From contig JAYNQW010000016.1 of the NCBI GenBank assembly GCA_038114465.1, forward strand, positions 3,165 to 67,164: 64,000 nt of DNA. The letters run 5' to 3'. The position numbers and the translations under genes were made by a program. This DNA comes from CALINB01 sp938045325. GTDB lineage: Bacteria > Pseudomonadota > Alphaproteobacteria > Rhodospirillales > CALINB01. Shown piece by piece: positions 24,728 to 34,332 of this stretch (within the stretch, counting starts at the first letter, position 1; the number at the start of each line of letters is the position of its first letter). The notes under the pieces were generated by a model, which saw nothing but the letters and a program-made list of their open reading frames with translations, did not search any database and had not been told where the DNA came from.

Positions 24728-25914
24728 CGCTTTTCTGGTTTCATATTCCCGCTTTTATTTCACTTATTATTTGGAGTGTTTTGATTTTCGCCCGGGGCGC
24801 CTTTTGGCGGGCCGATCAGCGTTTGCCGTCATCGGCAATGCCTGATGAATGCCATTCCGATAGCGGCCAAGAAAGGGCTCCGGATATTGCTGTTGTTATT
24901 CCCGCTCGGAATGAAGCCGAGACCATTGGGCGAACAGTTTCATCGTTGTTGGCGCAGGAATACTCGGGGGCTGTTCATATAATCGTTGTTGACGATGAGA
25001 GTAGCGATGGGACGGGTGAAAACGTGCAGCGTATCGCAAATAATTCGGACCGGGTTACAATCATCGATGGAATGCCGTTGAATTCCGGCTGGACCGGGAA
25101 ACTGTGGGCCGTGCACCAAGGCTTGCAACATATTGACCGAGTCATTCCCACGGCCCGGTATGTGTTGTTGACCGATGCGGATATCGATCATGACTGCCAT
25201 AGCGTGCAGCGGCTTGTCTGCCAAGCGGAGCAGGGCCGGTACGATTTGGTTTCCCTCATGGTGTTGTTGAATTGCCGATATTTTTGGGAGCGCTTACTCA
25301 TTCCCGCCTTCGTTTTATTTTTTAAAAAACTATTACCGTTTTCGTGGGTCAACGATCCTAAATGTGAAACGGCCGCGGCGGCAGGAGGATGCATGTTGGT
25401 TCGCCGCTCGGCGCTTGAAAATATTGGGGGTGTCGAAACGATTCGAAATCGCCTGATCGATGATTGCGCCTTGGCCGAAGCCCTCAAGAAAAAAGGCCCG
25501 ATCTGGCTTGGTTTAACGGAATCAGTTGTGAGTAGCCGGGAATATGGTTCGCTGGATGAAATATGGCGCATGGTATCGCGAAGTGCGTTTGAGCAGCTCG
25601 ATCATTCTTCGCTTCGTTTATTGGGAACTGTTTTCGGTATGGTCATCATTTACCTTGTGCCGCCTATTTCTTGTGCCGCCGGAGGCGTGTTCTCTGATCC
25701 GGTCTTGTTTATCACCGGTTTTTTGGCCTGGGGAGGCATGGTGTGGGCCTACCGCCCTACATTGACGCTCTATAAGCGGTCCTGGTTATGGGGACTGTTA
25801 TTGCCAGTGATTGGCGGGCTATATACGTTAATGACGTTCACATCGGCCTACCAGTATTGGCGGGGGCGCGGCGGTGGGTGGAAAAGCCGTTATTATAGTC
25901 CCGCCGGTAGCTGA
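24724..25914 (+). CDS. hpnB: Hopanoid-associated glycosyltransferase HpnB
   Basis: 396 residues from GTG 24724, which overlaps the hpnC stop (GTGA); a longer open frame to 24673 is not used. N-terminal membrane helix (FHIPAFISLIIWSVLIFARG), then a GT-A family 2 domain: VVIPARNEAETIGRTVSSLL, IVVDDESSDGTG, the metal-binding DADIDHD (about 160) and the IDDCALAEALK acceptor loop. Two or three C-terminal helices follow. HpnB is found only in hopanoid clusters and presumably transfers a sugar to bacteriohopanetetrol or a related carrier; its exact reaction is not settled. Confidence 0.92.
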   Translation: MTLFWFHIPAFISLIIWSVLIFARGAFWRADQRLPSSAMPDECHSDSGQERAPDIAVVIPARNEAETIGRTVSSLLAQEYSGAVHIIVVDDESSDGTGENVQRIANNSDRVTIIDGMPLNSGWTGKLWAVHQGLQHIDRVIPTARYVLLTDADIDHDCHSVQRLVCQAEQGRYDLVSLMVLLNCRYFWERLLIPAFVLFFKKLLPFSWVNDPKCETAAAAGGCMLVRRSALENIGGVETIRNRLIDDCALAEALKKKGPIWLGLTESVVSSREYGSLDEIWRMVSRSAFEQLDHSSLRLLGTVFGMVIIYLVPPISCAAGGVFSDPVLFITGFLAWGGMVWAYRPTLTLYKRSWLWGLLLPVIGGLYTLMTFTSAYQYWRGRGGGWKSRYYSPAGS

Positions 25915-25955
25915 AAAAGCCGGTCATTCGAATTTAAGGATTGATTACGAAATCT

Positions 25956-26822
25956 ATGTCAGTTGCGGCGGCACAAACAGATACGATCGATGCGAAGGCT
26001 CACGTCGAAGCCATCGTCAAGCGGTCTAAAACGTCTTTTTTTTGGGCGATGCGCCGGCTTGGCGAAGAAAAACGTTCGGCCATGTATGCGGTGTACGCAT
26101 TTTGCCGTGAAGTCGATGATATTGCGGACGACCCTGGTTTCGAATCGGAAAAGCTTGCACGGTTATCAGGGTGGCGCACAGAAATTGAACGATTATTTTC
26201 AAATAACCCCACAAACCCGACAAGCCAGGCCTTGTTAATTCCAAAAGATAAGTTTGGTCTTAGAAAAGATGATTTCCTGGCTTTGATTGACGGCATGGAA
26301 ATGGATGCCTATGACGCTGTTCGTATATCGGATATGCCGATGCTCGAGTTGTACTGTGATCGTGTCGCTTGTGCTGTCGGGCGTTTGTCCAACCAAATAT
26401 TCGGTATTGAGCAATTTACGGGTGACCAGGTCGCCTTTTCTTTGGGGCAGGCGTTGCAACTGACGAACATTTTGCGTGACGTGCATGAAGATGCCCAGCG
26501 TAACCGTCTATACCTGCCTCAAGATTTATTAACCAATCACGGTATTGACGTTGATAACGATGCAAGCGCTGTTTTTAAGTTCTCGTCGTTGCCCGACGTT
26601 TGCCGGTCGTTGGCGCAAACGGCACAGCAACGGTTTCATGAAGCGGAAAGCATATTGGAGCATTGCGACCCTGTGCAAATGCGCCCGGCTATTATGATGA
26701 TGCAAGCATACCGGCGCATTTTTAACCGGTTGCTACAAAATGATTGGCAGCGGTTTGACCCGCCGGTGTCATTGTCGAAGTTTGAAAAGCTTTGGGTCGT
26801 GTTTCGTTATGGGCTGTTCTAG
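25956..26822 (+). CDS. hpnD: Presqualene diphosphate synthase HpnD
   Basis: 288 residues from ATG 25956; a TTG at 25941 in the same frame would add five residues but lies against the AAGGA box. The SQS/PSY fold is marked by FFWAMRRLGEEKR, the first Asp-rich motif FCREVDDIADDPG and the second ILRDVHEDAQRNRLYLPQ. It condenses two farnesyl diphosphates to presqualene diphosphate. HpnC is its neighbour with similar motifs; the ILRDVxEDAxRxRxYLP form is typical of HpnD. The stop overlaps hpnE by one base. Confidence 0.92.
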   Translation: MSVAAAQTDTIDAKAHVEAIVKRSKTSFFWAMRRLGEEKRSAMYAVYAFCREVDDIADDPGFESEKLARLSGWRTEIERLFSNNPTNPTSQALLIPKDKFGLRKDDFLALIDGMEMDAYDAVRISDMPMLELYCDRVACAVGRLSNQIFGIEQFTGDQVAFSLGQALQLTNILRDVHEDAQRNRLYLPQDLLTNHGIDVDNDASAVFKFSSLPDVCRSLAQTAQQRFHEAESILEHCDPVQMRPAIMMMQAYRRIFNRLLQNDWQRFDPPVSLSKFEKLWVVFRYGLF

Positions 26823-28099
26823 TGAGCACCGTTTCAAATTCCGGCAAAACAGTTCATGTGATCGGCGCGGGGCTTGCCGGCCTTTCCGCTGCCGTTCGAT
26901 TAGCCGTTGCGGGCTGCCGTGTCGAGTTGTACGAGGCGGCGGGGCATGCCGGTGGGCGATGTCGGTCGTTTCATGATGATGCCATTGGCCAGCGTATTGA
27001 TAACGGCAATCATCTGCTACTGAGCGGTAACCGAGATGCGATGGAATATCTCAATCTTATAGGTTCGGCCGATAGCGTAACCGGTCCGGACCGGGCCGTA
27101 TTTCCATTCATTGATTTTGAATCTAACGAACGCTGGTCGGTAAAGCCGGGCGCCGGGTTGATACCATGGTGGATATTGAGCCGATCCCGCCGCGTACCGG
27201 GAACATCGCCTTGGGCCTACATTCGTGACATGCGCATTCTTTGTGCGCAAAACCAGCAAACGGTAACCGATTGCGTGCCCACCGATAGCATTTTGTTCCG
27301 CCGTTTTTGGGAACCGTTGGCCGTGGCAGCCTTAAACACAACGGCTGATCAAGGGGCTGCATCATTAATGGTGCCGGTAATTCGCGAAACGTTTGGCCGG
27401 GGCGAGGCGGCGTGTCGGCCCCGCATCGCGCGCCAGGGTTTAAGTGAAAGTTTTATCGATCCGGCATTACAAATGTTGAAAGACCATAACATTACGTGCC
27501 GGTTTTCATCGCGTGTCCGAGGCCTGACATTTAACGGTGATGCGATCACGGCGTTGGAGTTTGGTAATAGCAGGGTCGAGGTATCCGAAGGCGATGCCGC
27601 CGTTCTCGCCGTGCCGCCGCTCGTTGCCAAGGGCTTGGTGCCGGGGCTTGACGTGCCGGAGGAAAGCCGGGCAATCGTCAATGGCCATTTCCTCCTGCCG
27701 GCGCCTCGGGAGCCGCAAGGCTTTATCGGTGTTGTCGGCGGAATGTGTCATTGGATCTTTTTTCGGGGCAATGTTGCCTCGACCACGGTCAGCGCGGCAG
27801 AAGAAATCGTCGATACCCCGGCGGCTGAGCTCGCCGTCACAATGTGGGACGAAATCACCCGTGCGCTTGAATTGCCCGCATCACCGTTGCCGGCCCACAA
27901 AATCGTGAAGGAAAAACGGGCTACATTCGCTCAGACCCCGGCCCAGGTCGCGCGCCGCCCCAGCACGCAAAGTGCATGGAAAAACTTTGTCTTGGCAGGC
28001 GATTGGGTCGATACCAAGCTGCCGGCAACGATCGAAGGCGCCATTCGTTCAGGCAGACAGGCAGCATTGGCTGTGTTAAAGTTTGTTTCAATTTCTTGA
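26822..28099 (+). CDS. hpnE: Hydroxysqualene dehydroxylase HpnE (squalene-associated FAD-dependent desaturase family)
   Basis: 425 residues from GTG 26822, sharing one base with the hpnD stop; the longer open frame from 26792 lies inside hpnD. FAD dinucleotide-binding motif VIGAGLAGLSAAVRLAVAG, then YEAAGHAGGRCRSF, and the C-terminal FAD signature FVLAGDWVDTKLPATIEGAIRSG. It reduces hydroxysqualene to squalene, the last step before cyclisation. Amine-oxidase/phytoene-desaturase fold. Confidence 0.93.
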   Translation: MSTVSNSGKTVHVIGAGLAGLSAAVRLAVAGCRVELYEAAGHAGGRCRSFHDDAIGQRIDNGNHLLLSGNRDAMEYLNLIGSADSVTGPDRAVFPFIDFESNERWSVKPGAGLIPWWILSRSRRVPGTSPWAYIRDMRILCAQNQQTVTDCVPTDSILFRRFWEPLAVAALNTTADQGAASLMVPVIRETFGRGEAACRPRIARQGLSESFIDPALQMLKDHNITCRFSSRVRGLTFNGDAITALEFGNSRVEVSEGDAAVLAVPPLVAKGLVPGLDVPEESRAIVNGHFLLPAPREPQGFIGVVGGMCHWIFFRGNVASTTVSAAEEIVDTPAAELAVTMWDEITRALELPASPLPAHKIVKEKRATFAQTPAQVARRPSTQSAWKNFVLAGDWVDTKLPATIEGAIRSGRQAALAVLKFVSIS

Positions 28100-28166
28100 C
28101 AATGAAGTCCATTTGCCACATCAAGCGGATGACTGAAAACCAGCGCAGACGGACTCGGAAATCGCC

Positions 28167-30152
28167 GTGACATCAATACAAGCGACAGCTCCTGCCGGAG
28201 AGGGACGGCAATTGAAACCCTCTCAGCCAGGTACGGAAACACCTATCGATGCCGAGGTTGATCGAACGATCACCGAAGCGCGGCAATGGTTGGAAGACCA
28301 ACAGGCCGAAGACGGCCATTGGGTATTCGAGCTGGAGGCCGATTGCACGATTCCGGCCGAGTACATCATGCTCAATCATTATCTCGACGAGATTAATGAC
28401 AACGTCGAGAAAAAACTGGCAGCCTATTTACGGGCAAAACAAGGCGAACATGGCGGCTGGCCGTTATTCCATGACGGTGATTTTAATATCAGCGCTTCTG
28501 TCAAAGCTTATTATGCCCTGAAACTTACCGGCGAAGATATCAATGCGCCGCACATGGTTCGTGCCCGAGAAGCAATTCTCGCGCATGGCGGTGGCGCAGC
28601 ATGCAATGTGTTTACCCGTTGTGCTTTAGCGCTGTTTGGTCAGGTTCCCTGGCGGGCCGTGCCGGTAATGCGTGTCGAAGCGGTATTGCTGCCGAAATGG
28701 TTTCCTTTTCACATCGATAAAGTTTCTTATTGGTCACGAACGGTCATGATCCCGTTACTGGTGTTGTATACACGGCGGGCGAAAGCAAAAAATCCACGTC
28801 AAATTGATGTCCAAGAATTGTTTCTGGTGCCGCCCGAGCAGGAGAAAAATTATATCGGCAACCCGACCGGTCATTGGATTGGTTCAGCCATGATTTGGGT
28901 TGATAAGCTGGCTCGGGTTTGTGAGCCGTATTTTCCCAAGTTTATCGAAAACCGCGCCGTTAAAAAGGCAATGGATTTCGTTACCGAGCGGCTGAACGGC
29001 GAAGACGGTTTAGGCAGTATTTTTCCGGCTATGGCCAATGCGCTGATGGCGTTCGATTTGTTGGGCTATGCCAAGGATCACCCTGATTATGTCATCGCCC
29101 GCAAAGCCATGGATAAGCATCTGGCCTTGAAAGATGACTGGGGTTATGTTCAGCCGTGCCTATCGCCGGTTTGGGATACGGGACTTGCGTCTCTCGCCAT
29201 GCTGGAAGCGGGCTGCGATGGTCAGCAGAATGTCATGCGCGGTGCATTGGATTGGCTTAAGGGCCGGCAAATTCTTGATGTTAAAGGCGATTGGCAAGTG
29301 AACCGGGCCCATCTGCAGCCAGGGGGTTGGGCTTTCCAGTATTGGAACGATTATTATCCCGATGTCGACGATACAGCAGTTGTCGTAATGGCCATGCACC
29401 GGGCCGATCCTAAACGGTATCAGGAATCAATTCAGCGTGCGGCCGATTGGATCGTTGGCATGCAAAGTAAAAACGGCGGTTGGGGGGCCTTTGATGCCGA
29501 TAACGCGCATTATTCGCTGAACCATATTCCATTTGCCGACCATGGCGCATTGCTGGACCCGCCCACGGTTGATGTCAGTGCGCGCTGTATCGGTATGCTG
29601 GCGCAATTAGGATATGAGCGCGATCATCCTGCTATGGCAAAGGGTTTGCAGTTTCTGCGTGATGAGCAGGAAGAAGACGGCTCATGGTTTGGCCGTTGGG
29701 GGACGAACTATATCTATGGAACGTGGTCCGCTTTATCGGCTTTTAACGCCGCCGGAGAGGATATGAAGTCAGAGCCCATGCGTCGTGCCGTTCAGTGGCT
29801 TAAGGCCGCGCAACGGCCTGACGGCGGTTGGGGTGAAGACTGCTCGACTTACTGGCCGCATCGCCGGGGTGAAGTGAAAGAAAGCACACCATCACAAACC
29901 GCCTGGGGAATTTTAGGTTTGATGGCCGCCGGCGAGGTCGATTGTGAAGAAGTCAAGAAAGGCGTTGAGTTTCTGTTAAATGCGCCGCGTGAAGGCGGTA
30001 AGTGGGATGAAAAGCTGTTTAATGCCATCGGGTTTCCACGTGTTTTTTATATTACCTATCATGGCTACAGCTCGTACTTCACGTTATGGGCGTTATCACG
30101 ATACAAGAATTTAAAATCCTCAAACGCGAAAACTCCTGCATTTGGAATTTAG
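28167..30152 (+). CDS. shc: Squalene-hopene cyclase Shc (HpnF)
   Basis: 661 residues, standard length, GTG start. The protonating DXDD motif is DVDD at residues 399-402. Multiple QW motifs are visible (for example QSKNGGWGAFD, QEEDGSWFGRWG, QRPDGGWGED), which stabilise the alpha6-alpha6 barrels. It is a monotopic membrane enzyme that cyclises squalene to hopene and hopanol. It sits at the end of the squalene-forming genes and is followed after 7 nt by hpnG. Confidence 0.97.
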   Translation: MTSIQATAPAGEGRQLKPSQPGTETPIDAEVDRTITEARQWLEDQQAEDGHWVFELEADCTIPAEYIMLNHYLDEINDNVEKKLAAYLRAKQGEHGGWPLFHDGDFNISASVKAYYALKLTGEDINAPHMVRAREAILAHGGGAACNVFTRCALALFGQVPWRAVPVMRVEAVLLPKWFPFHIDKVSYWSRTVMIPLLVLYTRRAKAKNPRQIDVQELFLVPPEQEKNYIGNPTGHWIGSAMIWVDKLARVCEPYFPKFIENRAVKKAMDFVTERLNGEDGLGSIFPAMANALMAFDLLGYAKDHPDYVIARKAMDKHLALKDDWGYVQPCLSPVWDTGLASLAMLEAGCDGQQNVMRGALDWLKGRQILDVKGDWQVNRAHLQPGGWAFQYWNDYYPDVDDTAVVVMAMHRADPKRYQESIQRAADWIVGMQSKNGGWGAFDADNAHYSLNHIPFADHGALLDPPTVDVSARCIGMLAQLGYERDHPAMAKGLQFLRDEQEEDGSWFGRWGTNYIYGTWSALSAFNAAGEDMKSEPMRRAVQWLKAAQRPDGGWGEDCSTYWPHRRGEVKESTPSQTAWGILGLMAAGEVDCEEVKKGVEFLLNAPREGGKWDEKLFNAIGFPRVFYITYHGYSSYFTLWALSRYKNLKSSNAKTPAFGI

Positions 30153-30159
30153 GAATTTG

Positions 30160-30849
30160 GTGCCTCATCTTGGTGTTATTACGGGCCTGGCGAGTGAGGC
30201 CGATTGTTTGAACGCCTATGCTTTTGACGAAAGGCCGGCTGTTCGCATTGCAGGCGCAAGCGCGCAGCGTGCCCGGGAAGCAGCGCAGGCGTTAGTGTCC
30301 AGTGGCTGCGATGGGCTGGTCAGCTTAGGACTTTCCGGCGCGCTCGATCCCCATCAGAAACCTGGCGATATTGTCGTGCCCGATACTGTGCTAAATGACG
30401 ATGGGCGCCGGTTTATAACCGACAAATTGTGGCGCGATAGCCTTGTTGCGGTCCTATCGGCGTCCATGACGGTCTCAAGGGGCACGTTAGCCGGCAGCAA
30501 CGAGCCGCTCCTTACGGTCGAACAAAAAATTGCCTGCCGGTTGTCAAGCGGCGCCGAGGCCGTCGATATGGAAAGTCATGCCATTGCTGAGGTCGCCGAC
30601 AAACACGGCATACCGTTTGTGGCCTTGCGGGTGATTGCCGACAGCCACTTGTTGGAAATTCCCGCGTGGACGATGAAGGGTATCCAGGAAAACGGCCAAG
30701 TCCATGAAGGTCAGATATTTATCGGATTTTTGATCCGCCCGTGGCTGTGGCACAAGCTCGGCATTTTAGCGGTTTCAAATAAAAAGGCGTTAAAGGCGTT
30801 ACGCCGCGCGATCCTGATCGCCGGTCCCCGACTGCAATTCCCGGGCTAA
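30160..30849 (+). CDS. hpnG: HpnG, nucleoside phosphorylase-family hopanoid enzyme
   Basis: 229 residues from GTG 30160, placed 5 nt after AGGA; a TTG at 30142 is in frame but has no ribosome-binding site. Purine nucleoside phosphorylase-like fold: GVITGLASEADCL, the LVSLGLSGALDPHQKPGDIVVPD phosphate/base region, and VDMESHAIAEVA. HpnG releases adenine from adenosylhopane, giving ribosylhopane (or the phosphorylated form), the product made by HpnH. It is transcribed convergently with hpnH and overlaps its 3' end by 51 bp. Confidence 0.9.
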   Translation: MPHLGVITGLASEADCLNAYAFDERPAVRIAGASAQRAREAAQALVSSGCDGLVSLGLSGALDPHQKPGDIVVPDTVLNDDGRRFITDKLWRDSLVAVLSASMTVSRGTLAGSNEPLLTVEQKIACRLSSGAEAVDMESHAIAEVADKHGIPFVALRVIADSHLLEIPAWTMKGIQENGQVHEGQIFIGFLIRPWLWHKLGILAVSNKKALKALRRAILIAGPRLQFPG

Positions 30850-31963
30850 ACCTTTCGTCAGGTCTTCAAAAATATATTCTGCCGGGCGCTGTTTATCGAG
30901 GGGGATGTCCTCGACCATAGGCTTTTCGGTCTCATAACCTTTTAAAGCAACGGCCAAGGCTTTTAAGGGGTGTTTCACCGTATCGCTGACGGCAGTGGCT
31001 TCATAGCCGCAGTGAACCATGCAATCGGCACATTTTTCATAATTGCCGGTGCCGTATTGTTCCCAAACGGTTTCTTCCATGAGCTCTTTAAAGGATTTCG
31101 CATACCCTTCGCCGAGAAGGTAGCAGGGGCGTTGCCAGCCGAAAATGTTTCGGGTCGGGTTGCCCCAAGGGGTGCAGTGATATTGCTGATTACCGGCGAG
31201 AAAATCCATAAACATCGTGGATTGGCTAAACCGCCACTTACGTCCCGTTGATTTGCCAATTCTGAAAATATCGCGAAATAATTCTTTGGTTTTACGGCGG
31301 TTCAGGAAATGTTCCTGATCGGGAGCCCGTTCATAAGCATAGCCCNNNNNNNNNNGCATAGCCCGGCGAAACTGTGATGCCTTCAACCTTCAACTCGTCC
31401 ATGCAAAAATTAAAATATTCCGTCGCCTCTTGCGCGGTCATTTGATCGAATAACGTACAGTTGACATTCACCCGAAAGCCCCGCTTTTTGGCTGCTTTAA
31501 TGGCTGAAACAGCGCGTTGGAACACGCCTTTTTGGTTGACCGCTTTATCGTGATGTTCTTCAAGGCCATCAAGATGGACGGAGAACGTCAAGTAAGGCGT
31601 CGGCTTGAAGAGGTCGAGTTTCTTCTCCAGCAACAAAGCATTTGTGCAGAGATAAACAAATTTTTTACGCGCGATAATCCCTTCGACGATTTTGTCGATA
31701 TCTTTGTGGATCAGGGGCTCGCCACCGGGAATGGAGACAACCGGCGCGCCACATTCATCAACGGCCTGCAGGCAGTCTTCAACACTCAGGCGTTTGTTGA
31801 GAATGTTGTCTTCGTAATCAATTTTGCCGCAACCCGGACATGCAAGATTGCAACGGAAAAGGGGCTCTAGCATTAAGACCAAAGGGTAGCGGTCATTGTT
31901 TTTTAAGCGCTGCTTAAAAACATAAGTGCCAACGCGGAGTTGTTGTATTAAAGGAACGGCCAC
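30799..31963 (-). CDS. hpnH: Adenosyl-hopene transferase HpnH (radical SAM), interrupted by an assembly gap
   Basis: The N-terminal half (31963 to the gap) has the radical-SAM cluster motif CNLACPGCGK, the SIPGGEPLIH SAM-contact loop and VYLCTNALLL. The C-terminal half holds CTPWGNPTRNIFGWQRPCYL and CADCMVHCGYE with further Cys. HpnH adds the 5'-deoxyadenosyl radical to hopene. The two halves are in different frames only because of a 19-nt artefact (10 N plus a repeated 9-mer). Removing it restores SPGYAYERAPDQ and a protein of about 380 residues, so the gene is intact in the organism. Followed on the same strand by nothing; ispH lies 17 nt upstream. Confidence 0.92.
31337..31364. other. Assembly gap in hpnH: 9-bp repeat, 10 N, same 9-bp repeat
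   Basis: GCATAGCCC at 31337-31345 is followed by N at 31346-31355 and then GCATAGCCC again at 31356-31364. Collapsing one copy and the Ns restores the reading frame of hpnH. This looks like two contigs that overlap by 9 bp and were joined with a fixed 10-N spacer. Confidence 0.9.
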
Positions 31964-31980
31964 GGCAGGTCTCTTTCTTG

Positions 31981-33012
31981 TTAAGCTTGTTGTTGAACGG
32001 CTGCCTCAGTGAGTTCATGCGGCAGCTTAAAGTGCATGTTTTCTTCGACGCCTTTGAGTTCTTGCACGTCAATTGTGCCGAAATCACCCAGCCGATTGAC
32101 AAGTCCTTGCACGAGTTGTTCAGGGGCTGATGCGCCGGCAGTCACGCCAACGGAGTCGACGCTTTCCAACCATTCAGACTTTAGACTGTCGGCATCATCG
32201 ATGAGGTAACTAGGGATTCCCATTTCTTCGCCGATTTCGCGGAGGCGATTTGAATTCGAGCTGTTCTTTGCACCGACAACCAGAAGCAAATCCACTTGGT
32301 CGGCCAACTCGCGGACGGCGGTTTGCCGGTTTTGTGTCGCATAGCAAATGTCTTTGACATCGGGGCCGACAATATTAGGGAAGCGGTCTTTTAAGGCTGT
32401 AATCACATCCCGTGTTTCATCAACACTTAAGGTCGTTTGCGTTACATACGCAACTTTGTCCGGATCTTTAATTTCAAGCCGGCTGACGTCTTCCGGCCGG
32501 CTGATCAGATGAACACCGCCGGGAATGCGCCCCATCGTGCCTTCGACTTCCGGATGGCCTTCGTGACCGATCAAAATAACCTCGCGGTTGCGGGTATGGT
32601 GGTTTTGGCCTTCTTTATGAACTTTCGACACTAGCGGGCATGTTGCATCGATAACCGGTAGATCACGTGTCTGAGCCGATTTTTCGACGGCCTCGGAAAC
32701 ACCATGAGCGCTGAAGATCGTTACCGCGTCATCAGGGATCTCATCAACCTCTTCGACGAATACGGCGCCTTTTTCGCGCAATGATTCGACAACATGTTTG
32801 TTGTGAACGATTTCGTGGCGCACATAGACCGGCGGGCCATAGAGTGTGAGGGCCTGTTCGACGATTTCGATGGCTCGCTCGACGCCGGCGCAAAATCCCC
32901 GGGGCTGGGCGAGTAGAACCTTAATCGTTTTAGTGTCTTTCGGGGCCAATCGTCGCTCTCCTATGTCTTGCGGGTTTGGCTCAATCACAGAGGCCGGACC
33001 GCTGATTCTCAA
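31981..33012 (-). CDS. ispH: 4-hydroxy-3-methylbut-2-enyl diphosphate reductase IspH (LytB)
   Basis: 343 residues. The three 4Fe-4S Cys are in QPRGFCAGVERAIE, DATCPLVSKVH and DICYATQNRQ. Further motifs: HEIVHNKHVV, GHEGHPEVEGTMG, SSNSNRLREI and GVTAGASAPEQLV. It makes IPP and DMAPP, the last step of the MEP pathway, and so supplies farnesyl diphosphate for hopanoids. The frame opens with TTG at 33012; an in-frame GTG about eight codons in is an alternative start. Together with hpnH it forms a minus-strand pair inside the cluster. Confidence 0.96.
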   Translation of the reverse strand: MRISGPASVIEPNPQDIGERRLAPKDTKTIKVLLAQPRGFCAGVERAIEIVEQALTLYGPPVYVRHEIVHNKHVVESLREKGAVFVEEVDEIPDDAVTIFSAHGVSEAVEKSAQTRDLPVIDATCPLVSKVHKEGQNHHTRNREVILIGHEGHPEVEGTMGRIPGGVHLISRPEDVSRLEIKDPDKVAYVTQTTLSVDETRDVITALKDRFPNIVGPDVKDICYATQNRQTAVRELADQVDLLLVVGAKNSSNSNRLREIGEEMGIPSYLIDDADSLKSEWLESVDSVGVTAGASAPEQLVQGLVNRLGDFGTIDVQELKGVEENMHFKLPHELTEAAVQQQA

Positions 33013-33321
33013 GCTTTATAGCAGTTCAAGCGTCTATTTAATGACAATTTTTAGTGTTGCCAGGCTTATTTTAATCGTTAACTACCTCATTACCCTTGAA
33101 TTTGCACGGATTTTTCATGATTGGCCAAAAGTCGTGATTTGGCCGGGTATGAATTTTTGCCATTCGAAATCGGCTCTGTTAAATAGCGCCCCAGAAGCAC
33201 GTGTCAGGTGTGCTTCGGATATACCGTGGCCTTTTGGACGGCTACGGCCCTATGAATTCAATTTTGCGGCTTATCGAATTCGGACCCCCGGTAAACGGCA
33301 ATTTGGTGTGTAAGGCGTAAG
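33013..33321. other. Divergent intergenic region between ispH and hpnA
   Basis: 309 bp without a supportable gene. It must contain the promoters for ispH-hpnH (minus) and hpnA onward (plus). I see AT-rich stretches near 33040-33120 but no convincing -35/-10 pair, and no RNA gene. Confidence 0.5.
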
Positions 33322-34332
33322 ATGACCACGCTTGTTACCGGAGCTACGGGTTTTGTTGGTGCGGCCGTTGCCAGACGGCTTATCGCTGAAGGCCATGATG
33401 TGCGGGTCTTAAGCCGTGAATCCAGTGATCGTACAAATTTGGATGGGCTCAATGTTGATGTCGCAATCGGCGATTTAACCGATCGCGATTCGCTTGATGC
33501 GGCCGTGCAGGGATGCGAAGCACTGTTTCATGTGGCCGCTGATTATCGTCTGTGGATTCCCAAGCCTGCGGATATGTTTAAGAACAATGTCGGTGGGACG
33601 TGTAATGTCATGCTCGCGGCGGGCGAGGCGGGTGTTAAGCGTATTGTTTACACGAGTAGCGTGGCAACGCTCGGTATTCATCCCGATGTACCGGTCAGCG
33701 ATGAAGAAACACGAGTTTCCTATGAAGATATGATTGGTGCTTACAAGCAATCGAAGTTCCTGGCCGAGCAAGAAGTCAGGGGATTTGTAAAGAAAGGGTT
33801 GCCCGCGGTCATTGTCAATCCATCGGCACCGGTTGGGCCACGGGACATTAAACCGACACCGACAGGGCAGGTGATTTTGGATGCAGCACTGGGAAAAATG
33901 CCGGCTTATGTCGATACGGGCTTGAATATCGTTCATGTAGACGACGTCGCGGCAGGCCACCTTTTAGCATTCGAAAAAGGAAAGCCCGGGGAGCGTTACG
34001 TTTTAGGCAGCGACAACATGAGTCTCAAAGAAATCTTGACGGAGATTGCTGGTATCATGGGGCACGCTCCGCCAAAATTCAGCATCCCGCATAACGTGGT
34101 TTTGCCAATTGCCTATGTGGCGGAAGGATGGGCCCGGCTATTCGGCGGCGAGCCGTTCGCAACCGTCGATGGTGTGCGGATGTCGAAAAAGAAAATGTTT
34201 TATTCCAGCGAGAAGGCGATTCGCACACTCGGCTATAGTCCCCGACCTGCACGCGAAGCGATTTTAGATGCCATCGCTTGGTTTAAAGAAAAAGGGTATA
34301 TCAAAAATAATACCGAACGGAGCGAAGGGTGA
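33322..34332 (+). CDS. hpnA: Hopanoid-associated sugar epimerase/NAD-dependent epimerase HpnA
   Basis: 336 residues of the extended SDR family. NAD motif LVTGATGFVGAAVARRL at the N-terminus, catalytic-site region TSSVATLG, and a Tyr-Lys pair in SYEDMIGAYKQSKFLAE (Y-x3-K). The family TIGR-style HpnA features DYRLWIPKP and NPSAPVGPRDIKPTPTG are present. It is expected to modify the sugar-like side chain or a nucleotide sugar used in hopanoid decoration. The last 4 nt overlap the GTG of the nucleotidyltransferase gene. Confidence 0.93.
   Translation: MTTLVTGATGFVGAAVARRLIAEGHDVRVLSRESSDRTNLDGLNVDVAIGDLTDRDSLDAAVQGCEALFHVAADYRLWIPKPADMFKNNVGGTCNVMLAAGEAGVKRIVYTSSVATLGIHPDVPVSDEETRVSYEDMIGAYKQSKFLAEQEVRGFVKKGLPAVIVNPSAPVGPRDIKPTPTGQVILDAALGKMPAYVDTGLNIVHVDDVAAGHLLAFEKGKPGERYVLGSDNMSLKEILTEIAGIMGHAPPKFSIPHNVVLPIAYVAEGWARLFGGEPFATVDGVRMSKKKMFYSSEKAIRTLGYSPRPAREAILDAIAWFKEKGYIKNNTERSEG

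Noticed and set aside
30799..31963. hpnH as a frameshifted pseudogene
   Set aside because: The break coincides exactly with an N run flanked by a duplicated 9-mer; collapsing it restores the frame.
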